A stretch of DNA of 64,000 nucleotides from Acidobacteriota bacterium. Lineage in GTDB: Bacteria > Acidobacteriota > Terriglobia > Acidiferrales > UBA7541. Below are positions 50,901 to 58,769 of the stretch, piece after piece (position 1 is the stretch's first letter; each line of letters starts with the position of its first letter). The stretch lies in NCBI GenBank assembly GCA_003224085.1, contig QHYK01000040.1, positions 62,001 through 126,000 on the forward strand, written 5' to 3'. Below the pieces are notes generated by a model. The model was not told the DNA's origin. It did not search any database and saw nothing but the letters and a program-made list of their open reading frames with translations. Made by a program: the position numbers and the translations under genes.

Positions 50901-51724
50901 AGATGTATTCCAACTACAACAGCCTTCAGGTGACTTGGAACAAGCAGGCGGGGCATTTAACCTTCCTGACAAACTACACTTTCGGCAAGGCGCTCGGTAT
51001 TCGCTCCGAGAATGGTGACGGCAATCAAGGAGCCGATCCCACCGTACTTAGGAGCAACTACGGAACGCTGCCCAACAATCGCACGCACATCTTCAACCTT
51101 GCCTACGTCTATGAATTCCCGACAGTACACAATGCCAACCGGTTCGTGAAAGGAGCAGCGAACGGCTGGCAAATCTCAGGCATTACGCAATACCAGACCG
51201 GCGCCGACCTGCAAGCCGCTGTCGCCGCGAATGGGAATTTTAACTACTCGGGCTATATCCCAGCGGGCACAACATTTATGGGTCAGACACTCACCTCCGC
51301 GGTCCAGGCGAGCAATCAGAATGTCCTTGGCACCACGGATATCCAGCTGATGCCTGCGCTGACTTGCGATCCGCGACAGGGGCTCAGGGCTAACCAGTAC
51401 ATCAACGGGGCCTGTTTCTCATCGCTTGTTACGCCGGGCAAGCAGGGCAACATTATCTTCCCGACCTTGACCGGTCCCGGATTCTTCAACACCGACATGT
51501 CGCTGTTCAAAAATTTCACTTTTGGGCAATCCGAGAACAGAAAGCTCCAGTTCCGCTTCTCGGGTTACAACTTCGTGAACCATCCGAATCGTACGTTCAT
51601 TTCAAACGATTCCGCCTTGAATCTTACTTTCAACTCAGCTGGTGTCCTGAACCCGAACTTCGGCTACGCCACAAACACGATTGGCCATCGCATTATCCAG
51701 GGAATGGTCAAATTCTCCTGGTAG
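47918..51724 (+). CDS. TonB-dependent receptor, Oar-like
   Basis: About 1268 residues from ATG 47918 (MTRIARFSIS). A long signal region ends in WFLATALFTFAFLCQPPAQA, so an ATG at 47975 is an alternative start. The carboxypeptidase-regulatory-like domain spans about 45-135 (TLTGTVFDASGAVVPDATVT). The plug contains NVAIVGQNAAEFIKIMPGMA and MTSNFGADEAKGPVVISAIG. The barrel ends HRIIQGMVKFSW, with Trp in place of the usual terminal Phe. The upstream LacI-type operator ties it to the regulator at 36668 and to the CRTAC1/TPR modules, which suggests that it imports a ligand those surface proteins handle. Confidence 0.92.
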   Translation: MTRIARFSISNIDFLRKSSMVAVWFLATALFTFAFLCQPPAQAQTTSATLTGTVFDASGAVVPDATVTLKNEASGDLRTTKSNAEGYFTFAAVPPATYTIVVEKENFKTWQAKSIVLNSDDKRNVTGIKLEPGMAKETVVVEGADVQITPTESGEKSTLINEHILQNVAIVGQNAAEFIKIMPGMAFTGSVSNQSSYAAQDERTDTGPVGSFSANGTRTGALDITSDGAHIIDPGCNCGQAMNTNADMTAELKVMTSNFGADEAKGPVVISAIGKSGGQQFHGEAYVYGRSWHLNANDPQNKDAGFARPESKYFYPGFNIGGPLIIPGTNFNHNRDKVFFFFGTEYYKQNVDNGVYHAVVPTAAMRQGNFAELKANPPNGLGCPYYTQNATQTDWIQHTENCYIRSFNGYAVTGIPGGPSFQTITLPTPGDPKNPTKNYTTGVIIPGAADPNGSILANIYPVPNEDPTKLQGFNYANGETRYSNMLQFRGRVDYNISQSTKLYVSYNHQHDNALNSLDVLWGPGGTNSWAAPTTPYPTPIVESSQSDVVTANLTRVINPSLTNEVIFSYTYLNLPNSFKDPAKVQRGSLGLNYKLLFTHPNQQNLIFPEMTGWGDGISNMLNTGFELNGTVYAKKTLPSVADNLIKVWRTHTTKFGFYWERTWNEQPGNGSVNGSIAFASWAGGSSGNAYADMLIGQTAQYSELNFDVVPAFRYITADFYATDSWKISRRFTLDYGMRFSHLGPWVDTTGYGFAAWNPSLYSADQGGSVGGALFPGIEWNKANSSTPLSGSGSRLFFYNPRVGFAWDLFGTGRTVLRGGYGMYHFHDEQNVQNGAYGIVRGSFASPTLNNQTIASLGPSLASVKIPSGVTALDPKDDQEPRTQSYSFTVAERTPWKSVLEVAYVGSKSDYLSNYNNNFDQINDIGIGTMFNANTCPDSSKPPNYNQPCGWKTGGYDSTAVAHARPLWAGPCTIGTGTAANPNPNCLGTLKIIDHKMYSNYNSLQVTWNKQAGHLTFLTNYTFGKALGIRSENGDGNQGADPTVLRSNYGTLPNNRTHIFNLAYVYEFPTVHNANRFVKGAANGWQISGITQYQTGADLQAAVAANGNFNYSGYIPAGTTFMGQTLTSAVQASNQNVLGTTDIQLMPALTCDPRQGLRANQYINGACFSSLVTPGKQGNIIFPTLTGPGFFNTDMSLFKNFTFGQSENRKLQFRFSGYNFVNHPNRTFISNDSALNLTFNSAGVLNPNFGYATNTIGHRIIQGMVKFSW

Positions 51725-51848
51725 ACAGAGCTACAGGTTCAGTTCTGTCGAGGATGATCAACAAAAGGGCGCCATAAGCCGTCCTTTCTTTTGGAGTAGG
51801 CAGTCGTTTCCCCTTACGACGAACTGTTCTGGCGCGTCGCATCGCTGC

Positions 51849-52901
51849 TTATTCTTTCTTCCTTGTGCGAAGCTTTTCCAGCACGGTGGCGGTCTGCGTA
51901 TCGGCCGGATTGAGGCGGTGGGCGTGTTCCAGCACGGGCAACGCCGCCTCGTCTTCACCCAACATGTAGAGCGTCGCGCCCAAAAGCACTACCGAACCGT
52001 AGAATTCCGGACGCAACGCCACCGCTTTCTCCAGGGGAGGGCGCGCTTCTTCGTATCGACTCAAGCGGAAGTAGCTGACTCCCAGGTTGTGCCAAGCTTC
52101 GAATGAGTTCGGATCGAGCTGCACCGCCCGCTTCAGGGGATCGAGTGCCTCCGCAAACGCGTGCGCATCGCCGAACAACTGCCCCAGCAAGGTGAGCTTG
52201 TCCGCGTCGTTGGGGTCGTAAATGCGATGGCAGACCTCACGTGCGGTGGCCAGTGGCTCGGTCTCGAGTGCGCTGGTGCACTCGCGCACGTCCTTTTCTG
52301 TATTCTTGTGTTCATCGCGCAGCTGGCTGTAGAGGCCGTACTCGCGGCCTGCTTCCTGTTCGCGCCCGGCGCTCGAGTAGGCCCGCGCCAGCCGGTAATG
52401 GACGCGATAGTCGCGCGGCAAGAGCTTGGCTGCGCGCTCGAGACACTTGGTTCCTGCGTCCACGTCGCCAGAGGAAATGTACGCCAGTCCGAGATGGAAG
52501 GCCGTGTCTGGAAACGGCGGGTCTTCGGCCACCGAACCAAGCCTCTTGATGGCAGACGTATAATCGTTGGACAGCAGGTCGAGCCGCCCGAGGTAGTATG
52601 TGACGTAGCGCGATTCGCCGGTCAGCTTGCGCACCTGCTCGAACTGGCGGCGTGCTTCGTCATCGCGGCCAAGTGACATGAGGCAGACTGCGAACTCGAA
52701 GTGTACCTTCGGAGCCGCCGCATTCAGCGCCAGCGCTTGTTCGAATTCTCTTGCTGCCGCCTCGAACAACTGCTCCTGCATGAGTTGTACACCCCGGCTC
52801 AAGTGGGCCTCGCCGCCGGATTGCTGAACCTGCGGCGGAGGAACCTGCGCCTGGGACATTCCTGCCGCGATCGCCAATAACGCTGCCGCGATCCGTATCA
52901 C
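51849..52901 (-). CDS. Exported TPR protein
   Basis: A 350-residue protein with a signal peptide (IAAALLAIAAGMSQAQ). TPR units: RGVQLMQEQLFEAAAREFEQ, FAVCLMSLGRDDEARRQFEQ, FHLGLAYISSGDVDAGTKCL, YRLARAYSSAGREQEAGREY, WHNLGVSYFRLSRYEEARPP and LLGATLYMLGEDEAALPVLE. Its start overlaps the stop of the CRTAC1 gene by four bases (ATGA), so the pair is translationally coupled. It is convergent with the third receptor gene, 124 bases away, with no strong terminator between them. Confidence 0.88.
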   Translation of the reverse strand: MIRIAAALLAIAAGMSQAQVPPPQVQQSGGEAHLSRGVQLMQEQLFEAAAREFEQALALNAAAPKVHFEFAVCLMSLGRDDEARRQFEQVRKLTGESRYVTYYLGRLDLLSNDYTSAIKRLGSVAEDPPFPDTAFHLGLAYISSGDVDAGTKCLERAAKLLPRDYRVHYRLARAYSSAGREQEAGREYGLYSQLRDEHKNTEKDVRECTSALETEPLATAREVCHRIYDPNDADKLTLLGQLFGDAHAFAEALDPLKRAVQLDPNSFEAWHNLGVSYFRLSRYEEARPPLEKAVALRPEFYGSVVLLGATLYMLGEDEAALPVLEHAHRLNPADTQTATVLEKLRTRKKE

Positions 52902-54658
52902 GAGCCAAATCGCTCCCGCTCGACCACTCCAACGCCCTCCTTCACCGTGACGAGCTGGTTGGCGCGGAGGCCTTTCACCGATTCGTGGGCGCCGCTGGGC
53001 CAGGCGATTTCCAGGTCTGCCATGGCGGCCGTTCCCAGACCGAAGTGCAAGCGCCGGTCCCCGCAGGAGAGATATCCGGATGACGCCAGCACCGCCTGCG
53101 CCTGCCGGCGTTCGCCGTACACGGCTGTGACCACAGAACCGACAGCGCTGGTGTTCGAGCGCGTTCCTACGAGCTTCACCTTCAGCCAGCGCCCCCCGCC
53201 ACGGACATCGTTGCGCAGCAGCGATGGAGGTTCATTGATGTTCATGATCAGAATGTCGAGGTCGCCATCGTTGTCAAAGTCGCCGCAAGCCACGCCGCGG
53301 CTGGAATGGGCTTCAGCGATCGCCGGACCGGCAGTGTCTAGAAGCTCTTCGAATCGGCCGCCGCCCAGGTTGCGGAACAGCACCCGCGGGGTCTTGTGCG
53401 GAAACTCGGGATGCTTCTGCTCCACCTCGGGGAAGGTGCTTCCGGTTACCCAGAACAGGTCCGGCAGGCCGTCATTGTCCAGATCGGCGATGCCGTCGCC
53501 CCAACCGACGTACCGCGTCTCGACACCCAAGCCGGAGCGCAGCGTCACATCCTCGAACACGAGATGGCCCGTATTGCGGTACAGAGCCACCGTGTCTTCG
53601 GCAAAATGGGTCTTCAGCGCGTCCAGCCGGCCGTCGGTATCAAAATCGCCGATGGCGACGCCCATGCCAGCCTGCTCGTTACCGTCCTCGTTCACGGCCA
53701 AGCCCGATAGTAGCCCCTGTTCCGCAAAAGTGCCGTCTCCACGGTTGTGGAATAGCAGGCTGGGGGTCGAGTCGCAAGCCACATAGATATCCTGCCAGCC
53801 GTCGCCGTCCAAATCCGCCGCCACCGCGGTAAGCCCGAACCCCGGCTTCACCGCACCTATGCCGGAGGGCGCGGTGACGTCCGTAAAAGTCCCGTCTCCG
53901 TTATTGTGGTAGAGCATCGGGCGTTCGGGAATAAGTCCGCGCGGGCCGCAATTCACTGGGACGCCTTTGAAGCTACAGTTTGGATTCTTACCCGTGGGTG
54001 GGATTTTGTCGAAGTCGAAAACCAAATAGTTGGAGACGAACAAATCCAAGCGGCCGTCGCGATCGTAGTCCACCCATGTGCAACCACTGCCCCAGCGCTT
54101 GCCGGGATGCAACAAACCCGCCACCTCCGTCACATCAGTGAAAGTGCCGTCGCCGTTGTTGCGGTACAGGATGTTCTGAGGCCAGGCGGTGATAAAGAGG
54201 TCCTCGAAACTGTCATTGTTATAGTCGCCGACAGTCACGCCGCATGCCCAGCCCTGACGCACCAGCCTCGCTTTGGTGGTCACGTCGGTGAAAGTACCGT
54301 CGCGGTTATTCTTGTAAAGCCGGTTGGTTGCTCCTTCGACGGGTCCTTCCCGGCGCGTCCCCGATAGCAGAAAAATGTCCAGCCAGCCGTCGTTGTCATA
54401 GTCGAGGAAAGCGACCCCGCAGCCCATCGATTCCAGGATGTAATCCATGCGGTCCGGGGGACCGTAGATAACCGGAGCGCGCAGACCTGCATGGGCGGCA
54501 ACGTCTGTGAAGTGCGCAGGAAAAGGCAAACCCGACGGTTTACCGCGGGGTTGCGGCCGGACCCCGCGCGAAGCCATGCCCCCCGACTGCTGGGCCCGGG
54601 ATACGCGTACTTCTGCAGCTCCGGCAGCGAGGATGGCAAGGAATTCACGGCGAGTCAT
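52898..54658 (-). CDS. CRTAC1-family protein with Tat-like signal
   Basis: A 586-residue protein. The start MTRREFLAILAAGAAEVRVS is a Tat-type signal. FG-GAP loops: DYDNDGWLDIFLLSGTR, DYNNDSFEDLFITAW, DYDRDGRLDLFVSNYL, DLDGDGWQDIYVACD, DFDTDGRLDALKTHF, DLDNDGLPDLFWVTG and DFDNDGDLDILIMNI. The ASPIC/UnbV end is HFGLGTAAMADLEIAWPSGA. It is the nearest relative of the 43382 protein in the window, repeat for repeat. Coupled to the TPR gene at 51849. No LacI-type palindrome was found in the 80 bases upstream, so this third module may be regulated differently. Confidence 0.9.
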   Translation of the reverse strand: MTRREFLAILAAGAAEVRVSRAQQSGGMASRGVRPQPRGKPSGLPFPAHFTDVAAHAGLRAPVIYGPPDRMDYILESMGCGVAFLDYDNDGWLDIFLLSGTRREGPVEGATNRLYKNNRDGTFTDVTTKARLVRQGWACGVTVGDYNNDSFEDLFITAWPQNILYRNNGDGTFTDVTEVAGLLHPGKRWGSGCTWVDYDRDGRLDLFVSNYLVFDFDKIPPTGKNPNCSFKGVPVNCGPRGLIPERPMLYHNNGDGTFTDVTAPSGIGAVKPGFGLTAVAADLDGDGWQDIYVACDSTPSLLFHNRGDGTFAEQGLLSGLAVNEDGNEQAGMGVAIGDFDTDGRLDALKTHFAEDTVALYRNTGHLVFEDVTLRSGLGVETRYVGWGDGIADLDNDGLPDLFWVTGSTFPEVEQKHPEFPHKTPRVLFRNLGGGRFEELLDTAGPAIAEAHSSRGVACGDFDNDGDLDILIMNINEPPSLLRNDVRGGGRWLKVKLVGTRSNTSAVGSVVTAVYGERRQAQAVLASSGYLSCGDRRLHFGLGTAAMADLEIAWPSGAHESVKGLRANQLVTVKEGVGVVERERFGS

Positions 54659-54738
54659 ACCGGGCTACTTATACCCCAGTCGAACGTACTGCCACAATCT
54701 GAATGGCCTTCGTCATCGCGAGACAGAGTTGGCCGCTT

Positions 54739-55044
54739 TTAGTTTAGACACTTCGAACGAGTGCTTATGGACCGGTAGGCGCCGATCAGACACTTAGGAC
54801 CGGACAAGGAGCGTCGGACTACGGCGTAGCTAAGATCCCGCAAGCGGCCCAGCATGCCGGACTGCGGACTCCTTCCCACCAGCACATGGGCCTGCAATCT
54901 GCGCGCCTGCTCGACTAGCATGTCCTTTGTGGGGCCAATGGCGATGCTGACGCGAGCGTGCGAGCCAACCACGCTTTGCAACTCTTCGATGCGTCGGCTG
55001 GCTGCTTCTCTTTTTTCGGATTGAAGACGCTCCTCCAATTCCAA
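54739..55044 (-). pseudogene. Universal stress protein C-terminal half, N-terminus missing
   Basis: About 101 residues from a TTG at 55044; the frame is open only back to the stop of the thioesterase gene (TAA 55063-55065). RIEELQSVVGSHARVSIAIG, PTKDMLVEQARRLQAHVLVG and RSPQSGMLGRLRDLSYAVVR correspond to the second half of a UspA domain, including a degenerate ATP-loop (usually G-x2-G-x9-G-S/T). The first strands and helix are absent. It is most likely a truncated remnant, though a small translated product coupled to the thioesterase cannot be excluded. Confidence 0.6.
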
Positions 55045-55062
55045 TTGCGCCGGCCCATTGGC

Positions 55063-55506
55063 TTAACGTCCCTTTGCGTCCTCTCCTTTCAATGCCAGAC
55101 AGGTCGACGCTGCCTTAGCCACTAGCCGACCACACTCGTCTGTTACTTCGCACTCGACGTAACCCAGACTCCGTCCGCGCCTCACAACTTTGCCCTCGGC
55201 TTTGAGACGGGCCTCCCAAACAGGCCGAAAGAAATTAATTTTCAATTCCACGGTTGTAAATGTCTCGCCCGGCGCGAGTGTGCTCGCGAAGGCCATGCCC
55301 ATCGCAGCGTCCGCAATATCGCAAAGAATTCCTCCGTGGAGCGTACCCATAGGGTTTGCGTGCTGAGGTCCCGCGGCCAGCGTGACCGACGCGCGCCCGT
55401 CAGCGATCTGTTTGGCTTCAAACCCGATCAGACGCGCCACCGGGACGTCATTTGCTTTCGCTCTCGTCTTATACCCCGCTTCTACAGGAGACTCCGGAGT
55501 GCTCAT
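55063..55506 (-). CDS. PaaI-like hotdog-fold thioesterase
   Basis: A 147-residue protein with the single hotdog domain: PMGTLHGGILCDIADAAMGM holds the HGG loop and the helix with the catalytic Asp, followed by TTVELKINFFRPVWEARLKA and the strand GYVECEVTDECGRLVAKA. It should hydrolyse an acyl-CoA thioester, possibly an aromatic or medium-chain one. The ATG overlaps the TetR stop (ATGA at 55503-55506), so TetR and thioesterase form a coupled pair, which suggests control by the regulator. Confidence 0.9.
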   Translation of the reverse strand: MSTPESPVEAGYKTRAKANDVPVARLIGFEAKQIADGRASVTLAAGPQHANPMGTLHGGILCDIADAAMGMAFASTLAPGETFTTVELKINFFRPVWEARLKAEGKVVRRGRSLGYVECEVTDECGRLVAKAASTCLALKGEDAKGR

Positions 55507-56129
55507 GACTTTTCCGCCCTTCTCTTCGATTCCTTCGCGCGAACTTTGGTTTCGAGATACTCTTCAAGATGATGGCAGGCCGAATTGCGCGGGTCGTCCT
55601 TGCGCTGGAGACGGCTCACCATTAGGCTCCCCTCCAGCGTGCTTACGATTAAAGTCGCCAATTCCGAGGCGTCAACATCCCCGGGAATTTCACCTCGTCG
55701 CTGTCCTTCTTCGATAATGGTTTGAAGTCGTTCAAGCCAGGAGCTGAGAGCTCTCCGGGCTTTCTCCCGTAACTGCGGATTCCCATCGTCGGAATCCACA
55801 CCTGTATTCAGTAGTGGACATCCTCCAGCCACAAGCCCGGCCCGCCGATCCCGAAAGTTCCGCACGATCTGCTTCAAACGGTTGACGCTGTCGGAGATTC
55901 CCTCCGTGGCTTCGAAACGCGTGTCCATCGCCAACTTCCACGCGTGGTCGAAAGCCTCCGCGGCAAGTTGTTGCTTGCTTTCGAAATGCCGGTAGATTCC
56001 GCCCTTTTCCAGACCGGTGGCCTTCATCAGGTCGGATAGGGCAGCTCGCTCATAACCTCGCTGATTGAAGATGGGCGCCGCCTTGCGGATGATTTCCTGC
56101 CGCGTCTGTTCCCCTTTCCTCATTTTCAC
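55503..56129 (-). CDS. TetR/AcrR-family transcriptional regulator
   Basis: A 208-residue repressor. The N-terminal helix-turn-helix (RQEIIRKAAPIFNQRGYERA, LSDLMKATGLEKGGIYRHFE, SKQQLAAEAFDHAW) occupies about 9-60. The C-terminal ligand domain includes FRDRRAGLVAGGCPLLNTGV and SELATLIVSTLEGSLMVSRL, which place it with TetR proteins of the YxaF/LmrA-like group. ATG at 56129, second ATG at 56123. It is the first gene of the pair with the thioesterase; no clear palindrome was seen in the 30 bases between it and the DUF4159 gene end. Confidence 0.92.
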   Translation of the reverse strand: MKMRKGEQTRQEIIRKAAPIFNQRGYERAALSDLMKATGLEKGGIYRHFESKQQLAAEAFDHAWKLAMDTRFEATEGISDSVNRLKQIVRNFRDRRAGLVAGGCPLLNTGVDSDDGNPQLREKARRALSSWLERLQTIIEEGQRRGEIPGDVDASELATLIVSTLEGSLMVSRLQRKDDPRNSACHHLEEYLETKVRAKESKRRAEKS

Positions 56130-56161
56130 TCTCCGCGGAAAATACCATGAGACCGATCAGG

Positions 56162-57025
56162 TCAGTGGGTCATGGCGTAGAGAAGGTAATTGATCCCGAC
56201 GCGGAAGCCGAGATCGGAGTAACGCTGGGGATAGGCGGGGTGATTCGCCCATTCCCAGGAATCTCCGATATCGGAGTTGAAACAGATGGCGACCATGATG
56301 CGACCCTTGTCATCATAGATCGCACGCCAGTGAGCGCCCTTGCCATCGCCCGGCCCTTGCGGATAATCCGGAACTTTGTAGCCGAGCCGCAAATGCGCGG
56401 CCCCGGGGATTTGATATCGCTCGTCGAGATCGTAGAGGGTGTGGAAGATTGGATCGTCATCCGGGATATCAACGATGGGGCGATCGGGAAAAACCATACG
56501 GATGCGCTTTTCGAACATTTGCCACTCGTAGGCGCCGTGAAAATCGTCGGCCATGAGGAAGCCGCCGCGTAAGAGGTAATCGCGCAGGATGTCGGCGTGA
56601 TGTTGAGTGATCCCCCACTCACCGACCTGGACGGCATAAAGCCAGGGCCAGTTGTAGACCTCCTCGCCATCGTCGAGATTCACGTCCTGTTCCACGGATC
56701 GCGCGTCGATGCGAGTGAGTCGCCGGACAGCCGCGGCAAAATTGCGGTCAGCGGGCGGTCCATCCTGGGTCCACAGCGACAAGCCTTGACGCCAATCGCC
56801 ATCGAAACGCCCACGGTAACCGTCATTGGGGCCGGGCGGGTACATGAGGCGAGCGAAAGCCCATTCACCCGAACGCTGCCAGTCTGGCGGCAGGGGAGTC
56901 GATTCGCCGTATTCGACAGAAGGGTATTCGCGGAAAGGACGTTGGGCAAACATCACGCGAACAAAGGCGAAAGCGCAACAAAAGGGGAAAACAATTTTCA
57001 GCAACTCTCGATAGGACTCCTTCAT
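56162..57025 (-). CDS. DUF4159-domain exported protein
   Basis: A 287-residue protein with a hydrophobic N-terminus (IVFPFCCAFAFVRVMFAQ) and a DUF4159 domain from about residue 55 to the end: WAFARLMYPPGPNDGYRGRF, DRNFAAAVRRLTRIDARSVE, DYLLRGGFLMADDFHGAYEW, HTLYDLDERYQIPGAAHLRL and MVAICFNSDIGDSWEWANHP. The domain has a class-I glutamine-amidotransferase-like fold by family knowledge and a conserved DDFHG motif. It is a paralogue of the protein at 58770. It follows the multicopper oxidase gene on the same strand after a 145-base gap. Confidence 0.88.
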   Translation of the reverse strand: MKESYRELLKIVFPFCCAFAFVRVMFAQRPFREYPSVEYGESTPLPPDWQRSGEWAFARLMYPPGPNDGYRGRFDGDWRQGLSLWTQDGPPADRNFAAAVRRLTRIDARSVEQDVNLDDGEEVYNWPWLYAVQVGEWGITQHHADILRDYLLRGGFLMADDFHGAYEWQMFEKRIRMVFPDRPIVDIPDDDPIFHTLYDLDERYQIPGAAHLRLGYKVPDYPQGPGDGKGAHWRAIYDDKGRIMVAICFNSDIGDSWEWANHPAYPQRYSDLGFRVGINYLLYAMTH

Positions 57026-57170
57026 GCGAGTTTCCCTTCTGTCTTGCCACTCGCGCGTTGCCCACCGGGCGAATCTCTATTGTAATGAGATGCCGGTGAA
57101 TTGGCTTAGCGGTGTTCTATCCGCCAGGTGACACTCGTCCATCGCGAACCTGATGAAGCGATCAAGCGCC

Positions 57171-58616
57171 TCAGCCATAGCGAAAGAGAGCCTTAAAACC
57201 GTAGTCCATGTGCTGTTGGATGTGGCAGTGAAAAAGCGCCAGTCCCGGCTGATCGGCAGTGAAATCAACCATAACCCGGCCAAAATATGGGACTACAACG
57301 GTATCTTTGATAATGCCTGCGGTCTTCTTGCCGTTGATCTCTGCCAACTCCCAAAGGTGGCGATGGAAGTGCATGGGGTGAGCATCGTCGGTGCGGTTGC
57401 GCATAACGAGGCGGTAGCGCGTGCCCTGTTCGAGCACGAATTCGCGTTCATGGGGGTAAGGCTTGCCATTGACGAGCCAAAGATTGAACTTGCCAACCGC
57501 GCCGGGCATCTTCTCGAAAATCAGTTCAATGGTCTTCTGCGGAGCGAGCGAGGAGGAGTTGGCGGTTCCGAAGATTGTATAGTCCCAAGGCGCTAGAGGC
57601 GGATCGATCCATTGCGGCTGACGGTGCTGGCCAGCGTATTCCACGATCACGCCGAGGCCCGATTCGCGGATGGCCTTCTCTGTTGAGCCGAGGATCCAAA
57701 CTCCCGGATTGTTCATCTCGACGACCACATCGATGCGCTCACCTCCACCGACAAAGATCGAATCGAGTGTCTGCGGAGTCGGCACCGGGTTGCCATCGAG
57801 TGCGATGACCTTCATCTTGTGACCCGCGAGCGCAACCCGGCGGTTTTCGATGGCGCTGGCGTTCAGGAAGTGAATGAGCAGCCGTTGACCCTCACGAACA
57901 CGGATCGGGTCGCCGGCCCCAAGCGCCTTGTCGTTGATCGAGTAGGTGTTCGAGCCGACCTCGAGGCCATCCGGGTCGCTGTTCAGCGTGGCTGGCTTTT
58001 CGGGCAACGGGCCATGATGGGTGTCATCGTCCTCATCGTCCATGGTCGTTGTAAAGAAGGGCTCCCAATCGCGCAGGGCGAGGAAGAGTTCCTGGTCGTA
58101 CCGGCCCGGGTTGTTGCCGTCCTCGACGTAGACGAAGCCGAACTGGCCCGTGTACGCGCCCTTGTGCAAGTCATCCATGGCCATGGCATGCGAGTGATAC
58201 CACCGGCTTCCGGCTGGACCAGGTGTGAGTTCGAACTGCCGGCGTCCACGCGGCGGTACGACCGGCGAGCCCTCTTCCTGGGTGCCGTCGACCTCGGGTG
58301 GGATGAGCATGCCATGCCAATGAACAAGCTCCGGTGTATCCGTGTCGTTGACAACGTCAATCCTCACCCGTCTCCCGGCCCGCATGCGAAGCAGGGGGCC
58401 GGGTGCGGCACCGTTATACCCGATGGTGGAGAGAATATGTGAGCGGTCGAGTTCCACCGTGACGGGCGCAATGCGCAGCAGGTAATCGGGGTTGTCTTCG
58501 GGGGGATGGCCTGTGGACAACCGCCGGGTGCCGGCCCATTCGGCGATCGGCAGCCGCGGCACTGCGGCGTGAGCCAGAGCCATGCTGCCGAGTTGGAGGA
58601 GACCGCGCCTATCCAA
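57171..58616 (-). CDS. Multicopper oxidase, Tat-exported
   Basis: A 481-residue three-cupredoxin oxidase. Tat-like start DRRGLLQLGSMALAHAAVP (initiation at TTG 58616). Copper ligands in the four usual blocks: H99-W-H101-G, H141-S-H143, the block HPMHFHRHLWEL near 415-426, and H463-C464-H465 with H469. The axial position after the Cys-His block is Met470 (HIQQHM), as in high-potential type-1 copper sites. The insert TTTMDDEDDDTHHGPLPEKP is acidic and His-rich and could bind metal. It probably oxidises phenols or metal ions in the periplasm, or belongs to the copper-tolerance group; the substrate is open. Divergent from the second DUF4159 gene. Confidence 0.92.
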   Translation of the reverse strand: MDRRGLLQLGSMALAHAAVPRLPIAEWAGTRRLSTGHPPEDNPDYLLRIAPVTVELDRSHILSTIGYNGAAPGPLLRMRAGRRVRIDVVNDTDTPELVHWHGMLIPPEVDGTQEEGSPVVPPRGRRQFELTPGPAGSRWYHSHAMAMDDLHKGAYTGQFGFVYVEDGNNPGRYDQELFLALRDWEPFFTTTMDDEDDDTHHGPLPEKPATLNSDPDGLEVGSNTYSINDKALGAGDPIRVREGQRLLIHFLNASAIENRRVALAGHKMKVIALDGNPVPTPQTLDSIFVGGGERIDVVVEMNNPGVWILGSTEKAIRESGLGVIVEYAGQHRQPQWIDPPLAPWDYTIFGTANSSSLAPQKTIELIFEKMPGAVGKFNLWLVNGKPYPHEREFVLEQGTRYRLVMRNRTDDAHPMHFHRHLWELAEINGKKTAGIIKDTVVVPYFGRVMVDFTADQPGLALFHCHIQQHMDYGFKALFRYG

Positions 58617-58769
58617 AGTAATGCCGCTCCCTGCAAATCGCGACCTGCCTCGATCGTCTCACGCGGAGCGCGGGCCGGACAAGCCAGGCGGAGGCCGGGC
58701 TAACTGCAACCAAGTGAGCACTTTCGCCGTCTAAATGATTCTCGCGCATTCCCCTTCGCGCGCTTCACT

